Assembly (NCBI GenBank): GCA_038210135.1
Contig: JBBQWZ010000057.1
Span: 1 to 32,018 of the forward strand
Reading direction: 5' to 3'
Length of the DNA stretch: 32,018 bases
Source of the DNA: JBBQWZ01 sp038210135
GTDB lineage: Bacteria; Acidobacteriota; Terriglobia; Bryobacterales; Bryobacteraceae
Shown here in pieces: positions 7,745 to 15,304 of the stretch. Position 1 is the stretch's first letter, and each line of letters opens with the position of its first letter. Under the pieces are notes generated by a model. It was not told where the DNA came from. It made no database searches and was given only the letters and a program-made list of their open reading frames with translations. A program made the position numbers and the translations under genes.

Positions 7745-8431
7745 TTACTTCTTGCGAGATGCTTTGATTCGGGCGAGGCGCGCGAGAATCTCGTGCTTTT
7801 CCGCGGCTAGGATGTCGGTCTTGCTTCCCGGATCGTACTTGCTTACGGTCAAGAACTGGTCCTCCAGGAAATACATGGGGTCATCCAGCACGTCGGTCTT
7901 CTGAAGCGCAAAAACCGAGATGACAAAACGGTGACTGCTGTAGTGGGCTTCGTTCGGGCCTTGGACGGAGTCGGCTATCAGGAAGATTTTCGAATCGGAG
8001 ATCGCGGGGAGCGTCCAAAATTTGTGCTGCTCCATATTTGAAAAAGACATCTGTGACAGGAACAAGCTGGACACATGCTTACCGGAATCCGTGGGATCCA
8101 GTAGGGCGAAATATCGAGTAAACCCGCTGGTGCCGACGGTTTGAATCGTGAAGAGGACGGCCATTTGGTCCCGGCCGATCTGGATCTTGGAGAGCGAGGG
8201 GTTATCGTCAAAACCCTCGGGAGCGTTGTGACACTGCCGTTCCGGCAGGGCTTCAAAGCACACCGATGCCACCCCAACAGGGACGCTTCGCGCGTCTCTC
8301 TTTGGCAAATGGACGGTTACCTTGCGTCCGTTCAACGATAGCTCTGGGGGCTTGGGCTGCAAGCCTTGCGCGGACAAGATACGGAGGCAGAGGAAGAGCG
8401 AAAGTACGAGAGCGGTCGATTGGGCGTACAT
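7745..8431 (-). CDS. Secreted protein of unknown function
   Basis: 228 aa from ATG 8431 (a TTG at 8446 is an alternative; neither has a clear ribosome-binding site). The N terminus has a signal peptide (about 1-22, hydrophobic ALVLSLFLCLRI, likely cut after LSAQ), so the product is probably exported. The mature part has no domain I recognise. It begins with a short beta-like segment NGRKVTVHLP, has two cysteines in VCFEALPERQC that could form a disulfide, and ends in a basic tail ARLARIKASRKK. A decayed paralogue lies directly upstream on the same strand (8489-8670), so the gene was duplicated in tandem. Protein-coding status is supported by the similarity between the two copies. Confidence 0.7.
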   Translation of the reverse strand: MYAQSTALVLSLFLCLRILSAQGLQPKPPELSLNGRKVTVHLPKRDARSVPVGVASVCFEALPERQCHNAPEGFDDNPSLSKIQIGRDQMAVLFTIQTVGTSGFTRYFALLDPTDSGKHVSSLFLSQMSFSNMEQHKFWTLPAISDSKIFLIADSVQGPNEAHYSSHRFVISVFALQKTDVLDDPMYFLEDQFLTVSKYDPGSKTDILAAEKHEILARLARIKASRKK

Positions 8432-8488
8432 AGCAGGCGGATTCAAATTAACAAATTGAGGGCGGGCCTTGGGACATCGTGCGTCGAA

Positions 8489-8670
8489 TCACTTCTTATG
8501 GGAGGCTTTGATTCGGGCGAGGCGCGCGATGGTTATCGTCTTCTTCGGGCGCATGGACCGTTACGGTCCGGCCCATATACGTGATAGCCGGTTGGGGTGC
8601 GGGCACCTGCGCGCTGACCATTCCGGGCCGGGGCGATTAGGTTCGTCAGGAAGAGAGACTTGGCGATCAT
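8489..8670 (-). pseudogene. Decayed, internally deleted paralogue of the 7745-8431 gene
   Basis: Three pieces, in order but in three frames, match the intact neighbour. Reading from 8670 there is a signal-peptide-like start MIAKSLFLTNLIAP. After a frame change comes SAQVPAPQPAITYMGRTVTVHAP, comparable with SAQ...NGRKVTVHLP of the intact protein. After a second frame change comes ARLARIKASHKK and a stop at 8489-8491, against ARLARIKASRKK of the intact protein. Roughly 160 residues between the second and third pieces are missing. At DNA level the 3' ends share GCTTTGATTCGGGCGAGGCG. I infer tandem duplication followed by internal deletion and frameshifts. Confidence 0.75.
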
Positions 8671-8808
8671 GGTTCTGATCCTTGCTTCGGTCTTGTATGC
8701 CTTGACGTTACCAGTCTGTGTGGCAAGAGAGTCCGCTCCCTCACGGTCGCGGTTCGGTGCTGGGTCGAGTGAGCGCGACCCCACGGTCGCGAGTCGCTTC
8801 GCGATGAG
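8671..8808. other. Intergenic stretch with dispersed GC-rich repeats
   Basis: Positions 8730-8761 (core CCGCTCCCTCACGGTCGCGG) recur nearly exactly at 11266-11297. Further on are two small hairpins, GCGACC-CCAC-GGTCGC (8775-8790) and TCGCGA-GTCGCT-TCGCGA (8787-8804), just downstream of the minus-strand isomerase gene. They lack a T-run, so a terminator role is uncertain. No gene is seen. Confidence 0.6.
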
Positions 8809-9825
8809 CTATTTTTTGGCGCCGGAGGCTCCGAATACTTTTACGGCGAAGTAGTTCTTTACTGTGGCTTCGTTGCGGGCGACTTCGTAGTAGGCGGCCT
8901 TAAGCAGCTGATCTTTGCGGTTGATCAGCGTCTCGCGGACGGTCTGCTGGACCTTGGGATCGGTCAACTCGCGCTGGCCGGCGGGCTCTTTCGAGATCAC
9001 TTTCAGGATGCGGTAGCCTTCCGACGTGTGGATGATGCCGGTGTATTGGCCGGGCTGCATGGCCATGACGGCTTTGCGCAGATCGGCGTTGGCTTTCTCA
9101 AGCGACGACTCGGGAACGTAGCCCATGTCGCCGCCGTTCTGCGACGAGTTTGGATCTTCGGAGTAGTTCTGCGCGAGAGCGGCGAAATCCTCGCCGGCAC
9201 GCAGGCGCTGGAGGATACTTTCGATCTTGCGGCGCGCGGAGGCCTCGTCCTGGGCGTCGTCCGCCTTCAGGTTGCGGACGTTGTCGACGCCCGGCGTCAC
9301 CAGGATCTGCGACATGTGCACTTGCGGCTCCGCGAGGTTGAAGCTGGCCTTGTTCGAGTTGTAGAAATCGGCGATATCTTTTTCGCTGATCGTAATCTGC
9401 GAAGTGATTTCCTTGTTGAACAGGCGCTGAATGCTGAGGTCGCGGCGCAACTGCGCTTTGAGATCTTCGACCGTCATTTTGCGGGCGGAGAGCTGGCGCT
9501 GGAATTCTTCCGACGTGTAGGGCGCTTTGAGCTCGTTAAACTTCGCGTCCACTTCGGTGTCGGGGGCCATCAGGCTCTGACGCTCGGCGCGCTGCAGCAT
9601 GATCTCGCTGTCGATCAGGCTGCGGAGCACTTCGAGCTTTTGGATGTTGGCCTGGTCGTCTGAGGACTTTTCGGCTCCCGCCGCGAATTGCGAAGTCACC
9701 TGCTTGTCGAGGTCGCTGTAGGTGATCGACTTGCTGTTGACGGTCGCGGCGACATTGGCCGGCGCCGAGCGGTTGCAACTGACAAGGGTGGCAGCCAGGG
9801 CGGCGGCGAGAAGGAATCGGTTCAT
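8809..9825 (-). CDS. Lipoprotein SurA/PrsA-type peptidyl-prolyl cis-trans isomerase
   Basis: 338 aa from ATG 9825, which has AGGGAA six bases upstream; the longer frame from 9840 is not needed. The signal sequence ends in a lipobox LVSC with Cys17 as the lipidated residue, so the protein should be a membrane-anchored extracytoplasmic foldase. Residues about 25-160 form a SurA-N-like helical chaperone part (NSKSITYSDLDKQV, LRSLIDSEIMLQRA). Residues about 165-280 form the parvulin rotamase domain, with VHMSQILV, FAALAQNYSEDPNSSQNGGD and IIHTSEGYRILKV. A short helical C-terminal part follows. The family folds or escorts outer-membrane and secreted proteins, which fits the many exported products nearby. 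It is divergent from the GlsB-like gene. Confidence 0.9.
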   Translation of the reverse strand: MNRFLLAAALAATLVSCNRSAPANVAATVNSKSITYSDLDKQVTSQFAAGAEKSSDDQANIQKLEVLRSLIDSEIMLQRAERQSLMAPDTEVDAKFNELKAPYTSEEFQRQLSARKMTVEDLKAQLRRDLSIQRLFNKEITSQITISEKDIADFYNSNKASFNLAEPQVHMSQILVTPGVDNVRNLKADDAQDEASARRKIESILQRLRAGEDFAALAQNYSEDPNSSQNGGDMGYVPESSLEKANADLRKAVMAMQPGQYTGIIHTSEGYRILKVISKEPAGQRELTDPKVQQTVRETLINRKDQLLKAAYYEVARNEATVKNYFAVKVFGASGAKK

Positions 9826-9974
9826 GACGGGTTCCCTCATTGTACAAGGCGCGACGGCGGGTGGATCGGCTGTCTTTGATACAAAACGCAGAAGTTGCGA
9901 AAAAGTAATGTCAGCGGAGGAAACGGTTGCAGGTCCCGGGGAACCTAACCGATATGAAGTTTAGTGTCCGGGTG

Positions 9975-10003
9975 TTGACACGCCAAGGGCCGAATGTTAG
10001 GGT
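9975..10003 (+). promoter_or_regulatory. Sigma-70-like promoter of the GlsB/YeaQ gene
   Basis: A perfect -35 TTGACA (9975-9980) is followed after 17 bp by TAGGGT (9998-10003, three of six matches to TATAAT). Transcription would begin near 10010, directly ahead of the strong ribosome-binding site AGGAGGAG (10013-10020), giving a very short leader. The spacing and -35 are ideal; the -10 is weak. Confidence 0.5.
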
Positions 10004-10024
10004 CAACCGAACAGGAGGAGTTCC

Positions 10025-10273
10025 ATGCATTTCCTTTGGCAGATTCTGATCGGTCTCATTATCGGGATCGTCGCGAAGTTTTTGATGCCGGGTAGAGATC
10101 CCGGCGGGTTCATCATCACGGTGCTAATTGGCATTGCGGGGTCGATTGTGGCCACGTTTATCGGCCAGAGCCTCGGATGGTATCCGGCCGGTGGCGGAGC
10201 GGGTTTTATCATGTCGGTGTTGGGAGCGATGCTGTTGCTGTTCCTGTACCGGATGATCGCTTCGAAGAGTTGA
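10025..10273 (+). CDS. GlsB/YeaQ/YmgE family small membrane protein
   Basis: 82 aa, a typical length for the transglycosylase-associated/GlsB family of stress-linked small inner-membrane proteins of unknown biochemistry. Three hydrophobic segments are seen (about 4-20, 29-48, 58-76) with the glycine-rich family pattern LIIGIVAKFLMPGRDPGG near the start and GWYPAGGGAGFIMSVLGA near the end. The strong AGGAGGAG at 10013-10020 fixes ATG 10025. The DUF4126 gene begins 22 bp after its stop and is probably co-transcribed. Confidence 0.9.
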   Translation: MHFLWQILIGLIIGIVAKFLMPGRDPGGFIITVLIGIAGSIVATFIGQSLGWYPAGGGAGFIMSVLGAMLLLFLYRMIASKS

Positions 10274-10295
10274 TCTAGGGGAGAAGCCGGTCGTA

Positions 10296-11234
10296 GTGCT
10301 AGAAACGCTATCCAGTATTCTGGGTATTTCGTTCGTCTCGGGCATCAATTTGTATGCCGCGATTCTGACGGTTGGATTGGCGCAACGGTTTGGCTGGATC
10401 CACGGGCTGCCCGAGCCCATGCAGGTACTCTCGCATCCGGCTGTGTTGATCGCAGCCGGATGCTTCTATTTTCTGGAGTTCTTTGCCGACAAGATTCCAT
10501 TCCTGACACCGATCTGGGATGGAATCCACACCTTTATACGGCCGATCGGCGGCGCGCTGCTGGCGCTCGAATCGTCGGCGAACTTACCGCCGATTGCGCG
10601 CGTGGCGGCGGCGATTCTGGGCGGTTCGGTCGCGCTCGGAACGCATACGACCAAGGCGGGATTCCGGCTGTTGGCGCACTCGAGTCCGGAGCCGGTGACG
10701 CACTCCGCCATTTCAGTGGCGGAGGATTTCAGCGTGGTCGCCCTTCTGCTACTGGCCTACCAACACCCGGCGATCGCGCTGCCGCTGCTCATCTTCCTGA
10801 CGTTGATGGTTGCGATTTTGGCTCCGCTGCTCCTGCGGATCGCGAGATTTATGGTGGCGGGGTTTGCGGGACGGGTCCACTCGTGGTTCGGCGAGGCCAG
10901 GCACGGATACGTTCCGGGATGGGCCGGATCGCAGGAGGCCGTTCGCTGTTATACGCGCAATGGACGGTTCTTTCACCGGGTTCGCGAAGGCTACATTCAC
11001 AAGGAAGACGGCAAGTTCCTGTTTGTGTCGCGACGCTGGTTCCGATCGCGGACCCGGGTGATGGAAGGCCCGCCGTCGATCCGGCGCGGCTTGATCTATG
11101 ACGTCCTGACGATTGGCTGGGACAGCTTTTACGTCACGAAAGACTGGTCCAAGCGCTGCCAGAAGCGTCTGATCGCCATGCCCTCTCCGTCGTCGGCGTC
11201 GTTTCGGACTGCGGCCAACTCCGCCCTTGGTTAG
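10296..11234 (+). CDS. DUF4126 domain-containing membrane protein
   Basis: 312 aa from GTG 10296, with GGGGAGAA (10278-10285) as a somewhat distant ribosome-binding site. The N-terminal 190 residues fit DUF4126: SGINLYAAILTVGLAQRFG, then FLEFFADKIPFLTPIWDGIHTFIRPIGGA, and glycine-rich hydrophobic helices up to about residue 190. The C-terminal 110 residues are soluble and basic (GYVPGWAGSQEAVRCYTRNG, RRWFRSRTRVMEG) and are not part of the core family, so they may be an added domain. No biochemical function is known for DUF4126. Its position after the GlsB-like gene suggests a shared transcript. Confidence 0.85.
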   Translation: MLETLSSILGISFVSGINLYAAILTVGLAQRFGWIHGLPEPMQVLSHPAVLIAAGCFYFLEFFADKIPFLTPIWDGIHTFIRPIGGALLALESSANLPPIARVAAAILGGSVALGTHTTKAGFRLLAHSSPEPVTHSAISVAEDFSVVALLLLAYQHPAIALPLLIFLTLMVAILAPLLLRIARFMVAGFAGRVHSWFGEARHGYVPGWAGSQEAVRCYTRNGRFFHRVREGYIHKEDGKFLFVSRRWFRSRTRVMEGPPSIRRGLIYDVLTIGWDSFYVTKDWSKRCQKRLIAMPSPSSASFRTAANSALG

Positions 11235-11265
11235 CGGAGTGCAGCGCAAATCCGGCGGCGTCTGC

Positions 11266-11297
11266 AGTCCGCTCCCTTACGGTCGCGGTTCCGTGCT
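11266..11297. repeat. Second copy of the CCGCTCCCTTACGG dispersed repeat
   Basis: It matches 8730-8761 with only a few differences (TTAC here, TCAC there). It lies between the DUF4126 gene and the tRNA. The TTAC/TCAC exchange is the same one seen in the hairpin repeats near queA. Confidence 0.6.
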
Positions 11298-11355
11298 ATC
11301 CGTGTGTTGGACAGATCAGGAGCTGGGCCCTTCAGACCGGATTTAGTGAGAGGAG

Positions 11356-11432
11356 TGGTGCGCTTGAGAGGATTCGAACCTCTGACCCCTACCGTGTCAA
11401 GGTAGTACTCTAACCAACTGAGCTACAAGCGC
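11356..11432 (-). tRNA. tRNA-Val (anticodon GAC)
   Basis: Read on the minus strand from 11432, the acceptor GCGCTTG pairs with CAAGCGC, followed by discriminator A and an encoded CCA (11356-11358). The D arm is AGCTCAGTTGGTTAGAGTACT, written here in parts: AGCTCAGTTGG then TTAGAGT. The anticodon stem-loop CTACC-TTGACAC-GGTAG gives anticodon GAC. The T arm contains GGTTCGAATCC. All arms pair, and the length with CCA is 77 nt. Confidence 0.97.
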
Positions 11433-11634
11433 GCAAATGTCGAATTGGGGTCGTGGATACGGCTCCAATTCCTGGATTCTTTGAGCGGCCGGGTTCGTCT
11501 GGCTGCTGCCTGACGAGAGGCTTGCTCTCAGAAATCCTAGATTAACACAGGGTTGGCGTGGTTCCCAAGTTCCGTTGCATTGTCTCCGTTGCATTTGTCC
11601 GTTGCATTGTCGGCTCGCGCCGATTGGGCGCGTT
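11433..11634. other. Intergenic region with short tandem repeats
   Basis: Three copies of a 13-14-bp unit TCCGTTGCATTGTC lie at 11571-11584, 11585-11597 and 11598-11611. An imperfect hairpin with arms GAATTGG (11442-11448) and CCAATTC (11465-11471) sits just upstream of the tRNA on its strand. No gene or clear promoter is visible. Confidence 0.5.
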
Positions 11635-11973
11635 TCAGGCTTGCGGCCATTCGCTGAGGTGGCGTTTGAGGATTGCCTGAAGAGCTTCCTGTTGCTCGGC
11701 GGGGATACGTATCCGGGGGGTCGGCAGGAAGGCGAACAGCCGGCGGACGTGGAGTCGCAATACCGCTTTCGGTTGCGGCCGAATGGCCAGCGTGGTGATA
11801 CCCACGGTATTCTGGGCACCCTCCCATTCATAGCTTTCGATGCTGAGCGAGGAAATCAGTTGGCCGTTGACGAGCAGTCCGCGATCGCGGGGACTGGGGA
11901 ACCGGGCGGGCGTGGCTGGTGGCTCGTTTGGGCTGGGTCGCGGAATAGTACCGTACCAGGACCTCGGGGTCAT
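11635..11973 (-). CDS. Short hypothetical protein, probably N-terminally truncated
   Basis: 112 aa from ATG 11973. The first 30 residues are proline-rich and look non-native. From about residue 31 the sequence reads like a genuine protein with normal GC-rich codons: RGLLVNGQLISSLSIESYEW, then PKAVLRLHVRRLFAFL and a C-terminal helix IPAEQQEALQAILKRHL. The SYEW motif followed by a helix with an IP..Q.EA pattern resembles the C-terminal part of small membrane proteins of the DUF5673 type, recalled from memory and not verified. Those carry membrane helices at the N terminus, which are missing here. It may be a remnant whose 5' part was lost when the region upstream of the NHL gene was rearranged. 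The opposite-strand frame of 139 codons lacks protein-like composition. Confidence 0.45.
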   Translation of the reverse strand: MTPRSWYGTIPRPSPNEPPATPARFPSPRDRGLLVNGQLISSLSIESYEWEGAQNTVGITTLAIRPQPKAVLRLHVRRLFAFLPTPRIRIPAEQQEALQAILKRHLSEWPQA

Positions 11974-12069
11974 GGATGGTTTCCCACTCTGTGATAAGGT
12001 GTACTGTAGGATGTTCCCGCGCGCGTCCTAGAGGCTATCCCAGCCTCATTCCAGGAGATGCTCACCCCC

Positions 12070-15000
12070 ATGACCTCGAAATTTCTAAATCCTGTAGTCC
12101 GCCCTGTTGCGGGCTGGGCTGTGTTGCTCGCCACGGCCACGCTGGCATACGGGCAGACGTCGGTAGTGTTGAATGGCGCGCCGACTCGCGTGGCAGGGCA
12201 CGTTAAAGTATCGCAGGGTTCGGGGGCGCCGAACCTGGTAGAAGGCCGCGAACTGAATGGGCCGCAATCCATCGCCGTCGATACGTCGGTTTCGCCGCCG
12301 ATCGTCTACGTTTCCGACACCGGCAACAACCGCGTTCTTGCGTTCAAGAACGGGACCGGGCTGTCCAAGGGCAACTTCGCCGACAAAGTGATCGGCCAGC
12401 GGGACCTGCTGACGACCAACGCGCAGGGCCCCGGATCCGGATTGTCGAGCGGACTGAATCAGCCCACCGGGATCACGGTGGATAAGAACGGCAATCTCTA
12501 TGTGATCGATTCGGGCAATCAGCGAATCCTGCGCTATCCCAAGCCGATGTCGCAAACCAGCGACCTGCTGCCTGTCGATCTCGTCATCGGCCAGCGCGCG
12601 GTTTCAAGCGGCACGCAGCCGAACGAGGGCAGCGCGACTCCGAGCGCCAAAACAATCTTTGTCGCGGTTCCGTCGAATGGTCTGAATAGCAGCCTGGCGC
12701 TCGATCCTTCGGGCAACCTGTGGGTTGCCGACACGCAGAACAACCGCGTGCTGAGATTTCCGGCGCAGAACCTGACCGCCAATACCGTCGAGCCAACAGC
12801 GGATGTTGTACTCGGACAGAACGATTTCGCCACCCGCTCGCAACCGAATCCGCCGCAAAACACTCCGGCGGCGCTGTACAAGGGCTCGACGCTTCAGCCT
12901 ACCGCCGTTGCCGTGGACTCGCAGGGCCGCTTGTACGTGGCCGACACGGCGGGGCGCGTGATGTATTATCCCGGCCCGTTCAACAGCGGCGTTTTCGCTT
13001 CTCGCATTCTGGGGTTGCAGATTCAGATTCAAGGCCAGCCCGCAATTGCGGTTCCGAACAACATCTCTCTTGGATTGGTGCAAGGGCTTCTCACGATTAA
13101 CGATACGTTGTTAGCCGCCGATACCGGGTTCAACCGGATCGTGCGCTACGACAAACCCGAAAGCTGGCCGGCGGAAACCGCAACGGCTCCTTCGCCCGCC
13201 ATGAGATCGGTTGTGGGGCAGAGCGACTTTCTGAGCGGAAAACCGAATCGCGGCGAAAAGGACGCAACGGCGATCGGCCTATCGGCCCCGACCGCAATGA
13301 GCTTCACCGGCTCGGAGTTGTGGGTGGCCGATACCGGAAACAACCGGGCTGTTGCGTTCACCGCATCGGGGGACCTTTTCCCAAGCGCGAGCCGGGTAAT
13401 CGGACAAGTGGACTTCTCTTACTTCGGAGTCAACCTGGTAGAAGGCCGCGAGATCTTCGTGTATGCGGGTAGCAACAACGGCTTTCCGGTCGGTGGCAGC
13501 GGCGTGGTGATCGATCGAAACTCGAATCCGCCCCGCCTTTATCTCGCGGACAGCTTGAACAATCGTGTATTGGGCTTCGCCGACGCGCGCAATGTGAAAC
13601 CGGGTGACAAGGCGGATCTGGTGATCGGCCAGACCGACTTCTTCCGGACGGTGGTCAACTCCCCGACGGCGGACCGGCTGCTTCCGACAGACTCCGGCCT
13701 GTTTGGGCCGACCGGATTGGCCGTGGACGCGAACGGAAACCTATGGGTATCCGATACCGGCAACGGACGCCTGCTTCGCTTCCCGAGTCCATTTTCGCAG
13801 GGCAGCCTGGTCAATCAGCGGGCAACGAAGATCCTGGGGCAGAGCGACTACTTTACGAAAGTCACCGACGCGGGCGTGGCCAACATGGCGAACCCATACG
13901 GAATCGCGATTCTGCTGGATGGCTCCGTACTCGCTTCCGATGTTTCGCATAACCGGGTCCTGCTATTCCGCAGGCCGTCTGGCGGCGATTTCAACAATGG
14001 GCAATCGGCTGCTGTGGTTTACGGACAGCCGGACTTTACCCAGACGGGCAGCGGTACGGCAACCAGCATCAACCGCTTCAACCGCCCGACTCACATCGCG
14101 GTAGACACCGATGATCGCCTATACGTGGCCGACAATGGCACGGGTCGCGTGCTGGTCTTCACGCGCCCTCCGCCAACCGGCACGAATTTGAACTCAACCA
14201 TCCAAATCACGGGCTTCAGCGGTGTGTCGGGCGTGACGATCAGCCCGCTGACCGGCGAGCTGTGGGTCGCGGACACATTCAACAACCGCGTCCTCCGCTT
14301 CCCGCAGTACGACACGCTGGCGCTGAATCCGCAGCAGTCCACCTTTACCGTGTCCTCACCAGTTCCGCTGGCGGTTGGCCTCGATGCGTTCGATAACCTG
14401 CTGGTGGTCGATGGCACCAACGAACTGGCGTTCTTCTACCAGGCAATCGTGTGGCAGAACGCGGCGAATTACTCGACGCGCGCCCTGGCACCTGGGATGC
14501 TGGCCTACCTCTATCGCTTTGGTCGGCCTTTCGACAGCAACTGGAACAGCGCCAAGGATCCGACGGCGAAGCCGTGGTCCACGGTTGTTTCGGACGTGCA
14601 GGTTCTGATGAACGGCGCACCCACGCCGGTTTATGAGTTGGTTCCGACTCGCGTGGACTTCATGGTGCCGATGAACGCGCCGCAGTCCGATACGGCGGAG
14701 TTTCTGGTGCTCCAGAAGTCCACCGGCCAGGTTCTGGGCGTCGGCAACCTGCCGATGAACCAAGCCGATCCGGGTCTTTACGCGGCGGCCGGCGGTGCCG
14801 GTCAACTGGCGGCGACGAACGAAGACGGATCCGTCAATGGTCCGGGCAATGGCGCCGTGCGGGGTAAGACCGTCACGCTTTACGGAACGGGCGAGGGCTT
14901 CGTGGCCAATGCTCCTCCGGATGGTCAGCCTGCGAGCGGCGCTCTATCCACTCCGGTCAAGCCGCGCGTGGTTTTCGCCGGCGTGGTTCTTTCGGATGCG

Positions 15001-15174
15001 GATGTTCTGTATTCCGGCCTGACCTCATTCCCGGCTGGATGGCAGATCAACATCAAGGTTCCGGATCCGCAGGCGGCTCCCGGGCAGGCCAACATCGTGA
15101 CCGTCACGATGTACGACATCCCGGCCAATCGCGGACCGAACGGGCAGATCACGACGACAATCTTCGTGAAGTAA
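12070..15174 (+). CDS. Secreted twelve-blade NHL-repeat protein with Solibacter-type C-terminal domain
   Basis: 1034 aa. AGGAG at 12053-12057 abuts ATG 12058 with no spacing, so ATG 12070 (12-nt spacing) is the better start. It is followed by a signal peptide ending about ATLAYGQ. Between about residues 65 and 805 I count twelve NHL-like blades, each with a core like GITVDKNGNLYVIDSGNQRI or LWVADTxNNRVLRF. Many are followed by a linker of type VIGQxDF. Together they could form two six-bladed beta-propellers. The phrase NLVEGRE precedes blades 1 and 7 and is encoded by an identical 20-bp stretch. The C-terminal 230 residues (from IVWQNAANYSTRALAPGMLA) match the TIGR03437 pattern of acidobacterial secreted proteins, including VLMNGAPTPVYELVPTRVDF and GKTVTLYGTGEGFV. 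It is likely a surface or secreted binding protein; the ligand is unknown. Confidence 0.9.
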   Translation: MTSKFLNPVVRPVAGWAVLLATATLAYGQTSVVLNGAPTRVAGHVKVSQGSGAPNLVEGRELNGPQSIAVDTSVSPPIVYVSDTGNNRVLAFKNGTGLSKGNFADKVIGQRDLLTTNAQGPGSGLSSGLNQPTGITVDKNGNLYVIDSGNQRILRYPKPMSQTSDLLPVDLVIGQRAVSSGTQPNEGSATPSAKTIFVAVPSNGLNSSLALDPSGNLWVADTQNNRVLRFPAQNLTANTVEPTADVVLGQNDFATRSQPNPPQNTPAALYKGSTLQPTAVAVDSQGRLYVADTAGRVMYYPGPFNSGVFASRILGLQIQIQGQPAIAVPNNISLGLVQGLLTINDTLLAADTGFNRIVRYDKPESWPAETATAPSPAMRSVVGQSDFLSGKPNRGEKDATAIGLSAPTAMSFTGSELWVADTGNNRAVAFTASGDLFPSASRVIGQVDFSYFGVNLVEGREIFVYAGSNNGFPVGGSGVVIDRNSNPPRLYLADSLNNRVLGFADARNVKPGDKADLVIGQTDFFRTVVNSPTADRLLPTDSGLFGPTGLAVDANGNLWVSDTGNGRLLRFPSPFSQGSLVNQRATKILGQSDYFTKVTDAGVANMANPYGIAILLDGSVLASDVSHNRVLLFRRPSGGDFNNGQSAAVVYGQPDFTQTGSGTATSINRFNRPTHIAVDTDDRLYVADNGTGRVLVFTRPPPTGTNLNSTIQITGFSGVSGVTISPLTGELWVADTFNNRVLRFPQYDTLALNPQQSTFTVSSPVPLAVGLDAFDNLLVVDGTNELAFFYQAIVWQNAANYSTRALAPGMLAYLYRFGRPFDSNWNSAKDPTAKPWSTVVSDVQVLMNGAPTPVYELVPTRVDFMVPMNAPQSDTAEFLVLQKSTGQVLGVGNLPMNQADPGLYAAAGGAGQLAATNEDGSVNGPGNGAVRGKTVTLYGTGEGFVANAPPDGQPASGALSTPVKPRVVFAGVVLSDADVLYSGLTSFPAGWQINIKVPDPQAAPGQANIVTVTMYDIPANRGPNGQITTTIFVK

Positions 15175-15222
15175 GAAGATCGCGCCGCTGCTCTTCTTTT
15201 GGGGAAGATCAGGCACATTTTG

Positions 15223-15257
15223 AAGGGGGACCGGTTCGCCGGCCCCCTTTTCTTTTT
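15223..15257 (+). terminator. Intrinsic terminator of the NHL gene
   Basis: The stem AAGGGGG-A-CCGG with loop TTCG pairs with CCGG-CCCCCTT and runs into TTTTCTTTTT. It lies about 50 bp after the NHL stop and 48 bp before the next gene, so the two are separate transcripts. Confidence 0.9.
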
Positions 15258-15304
15258 GCGGAACCGATCCTTTCGGGAGTATCTTCAGTAGGGACGGACT
15301 CCCT

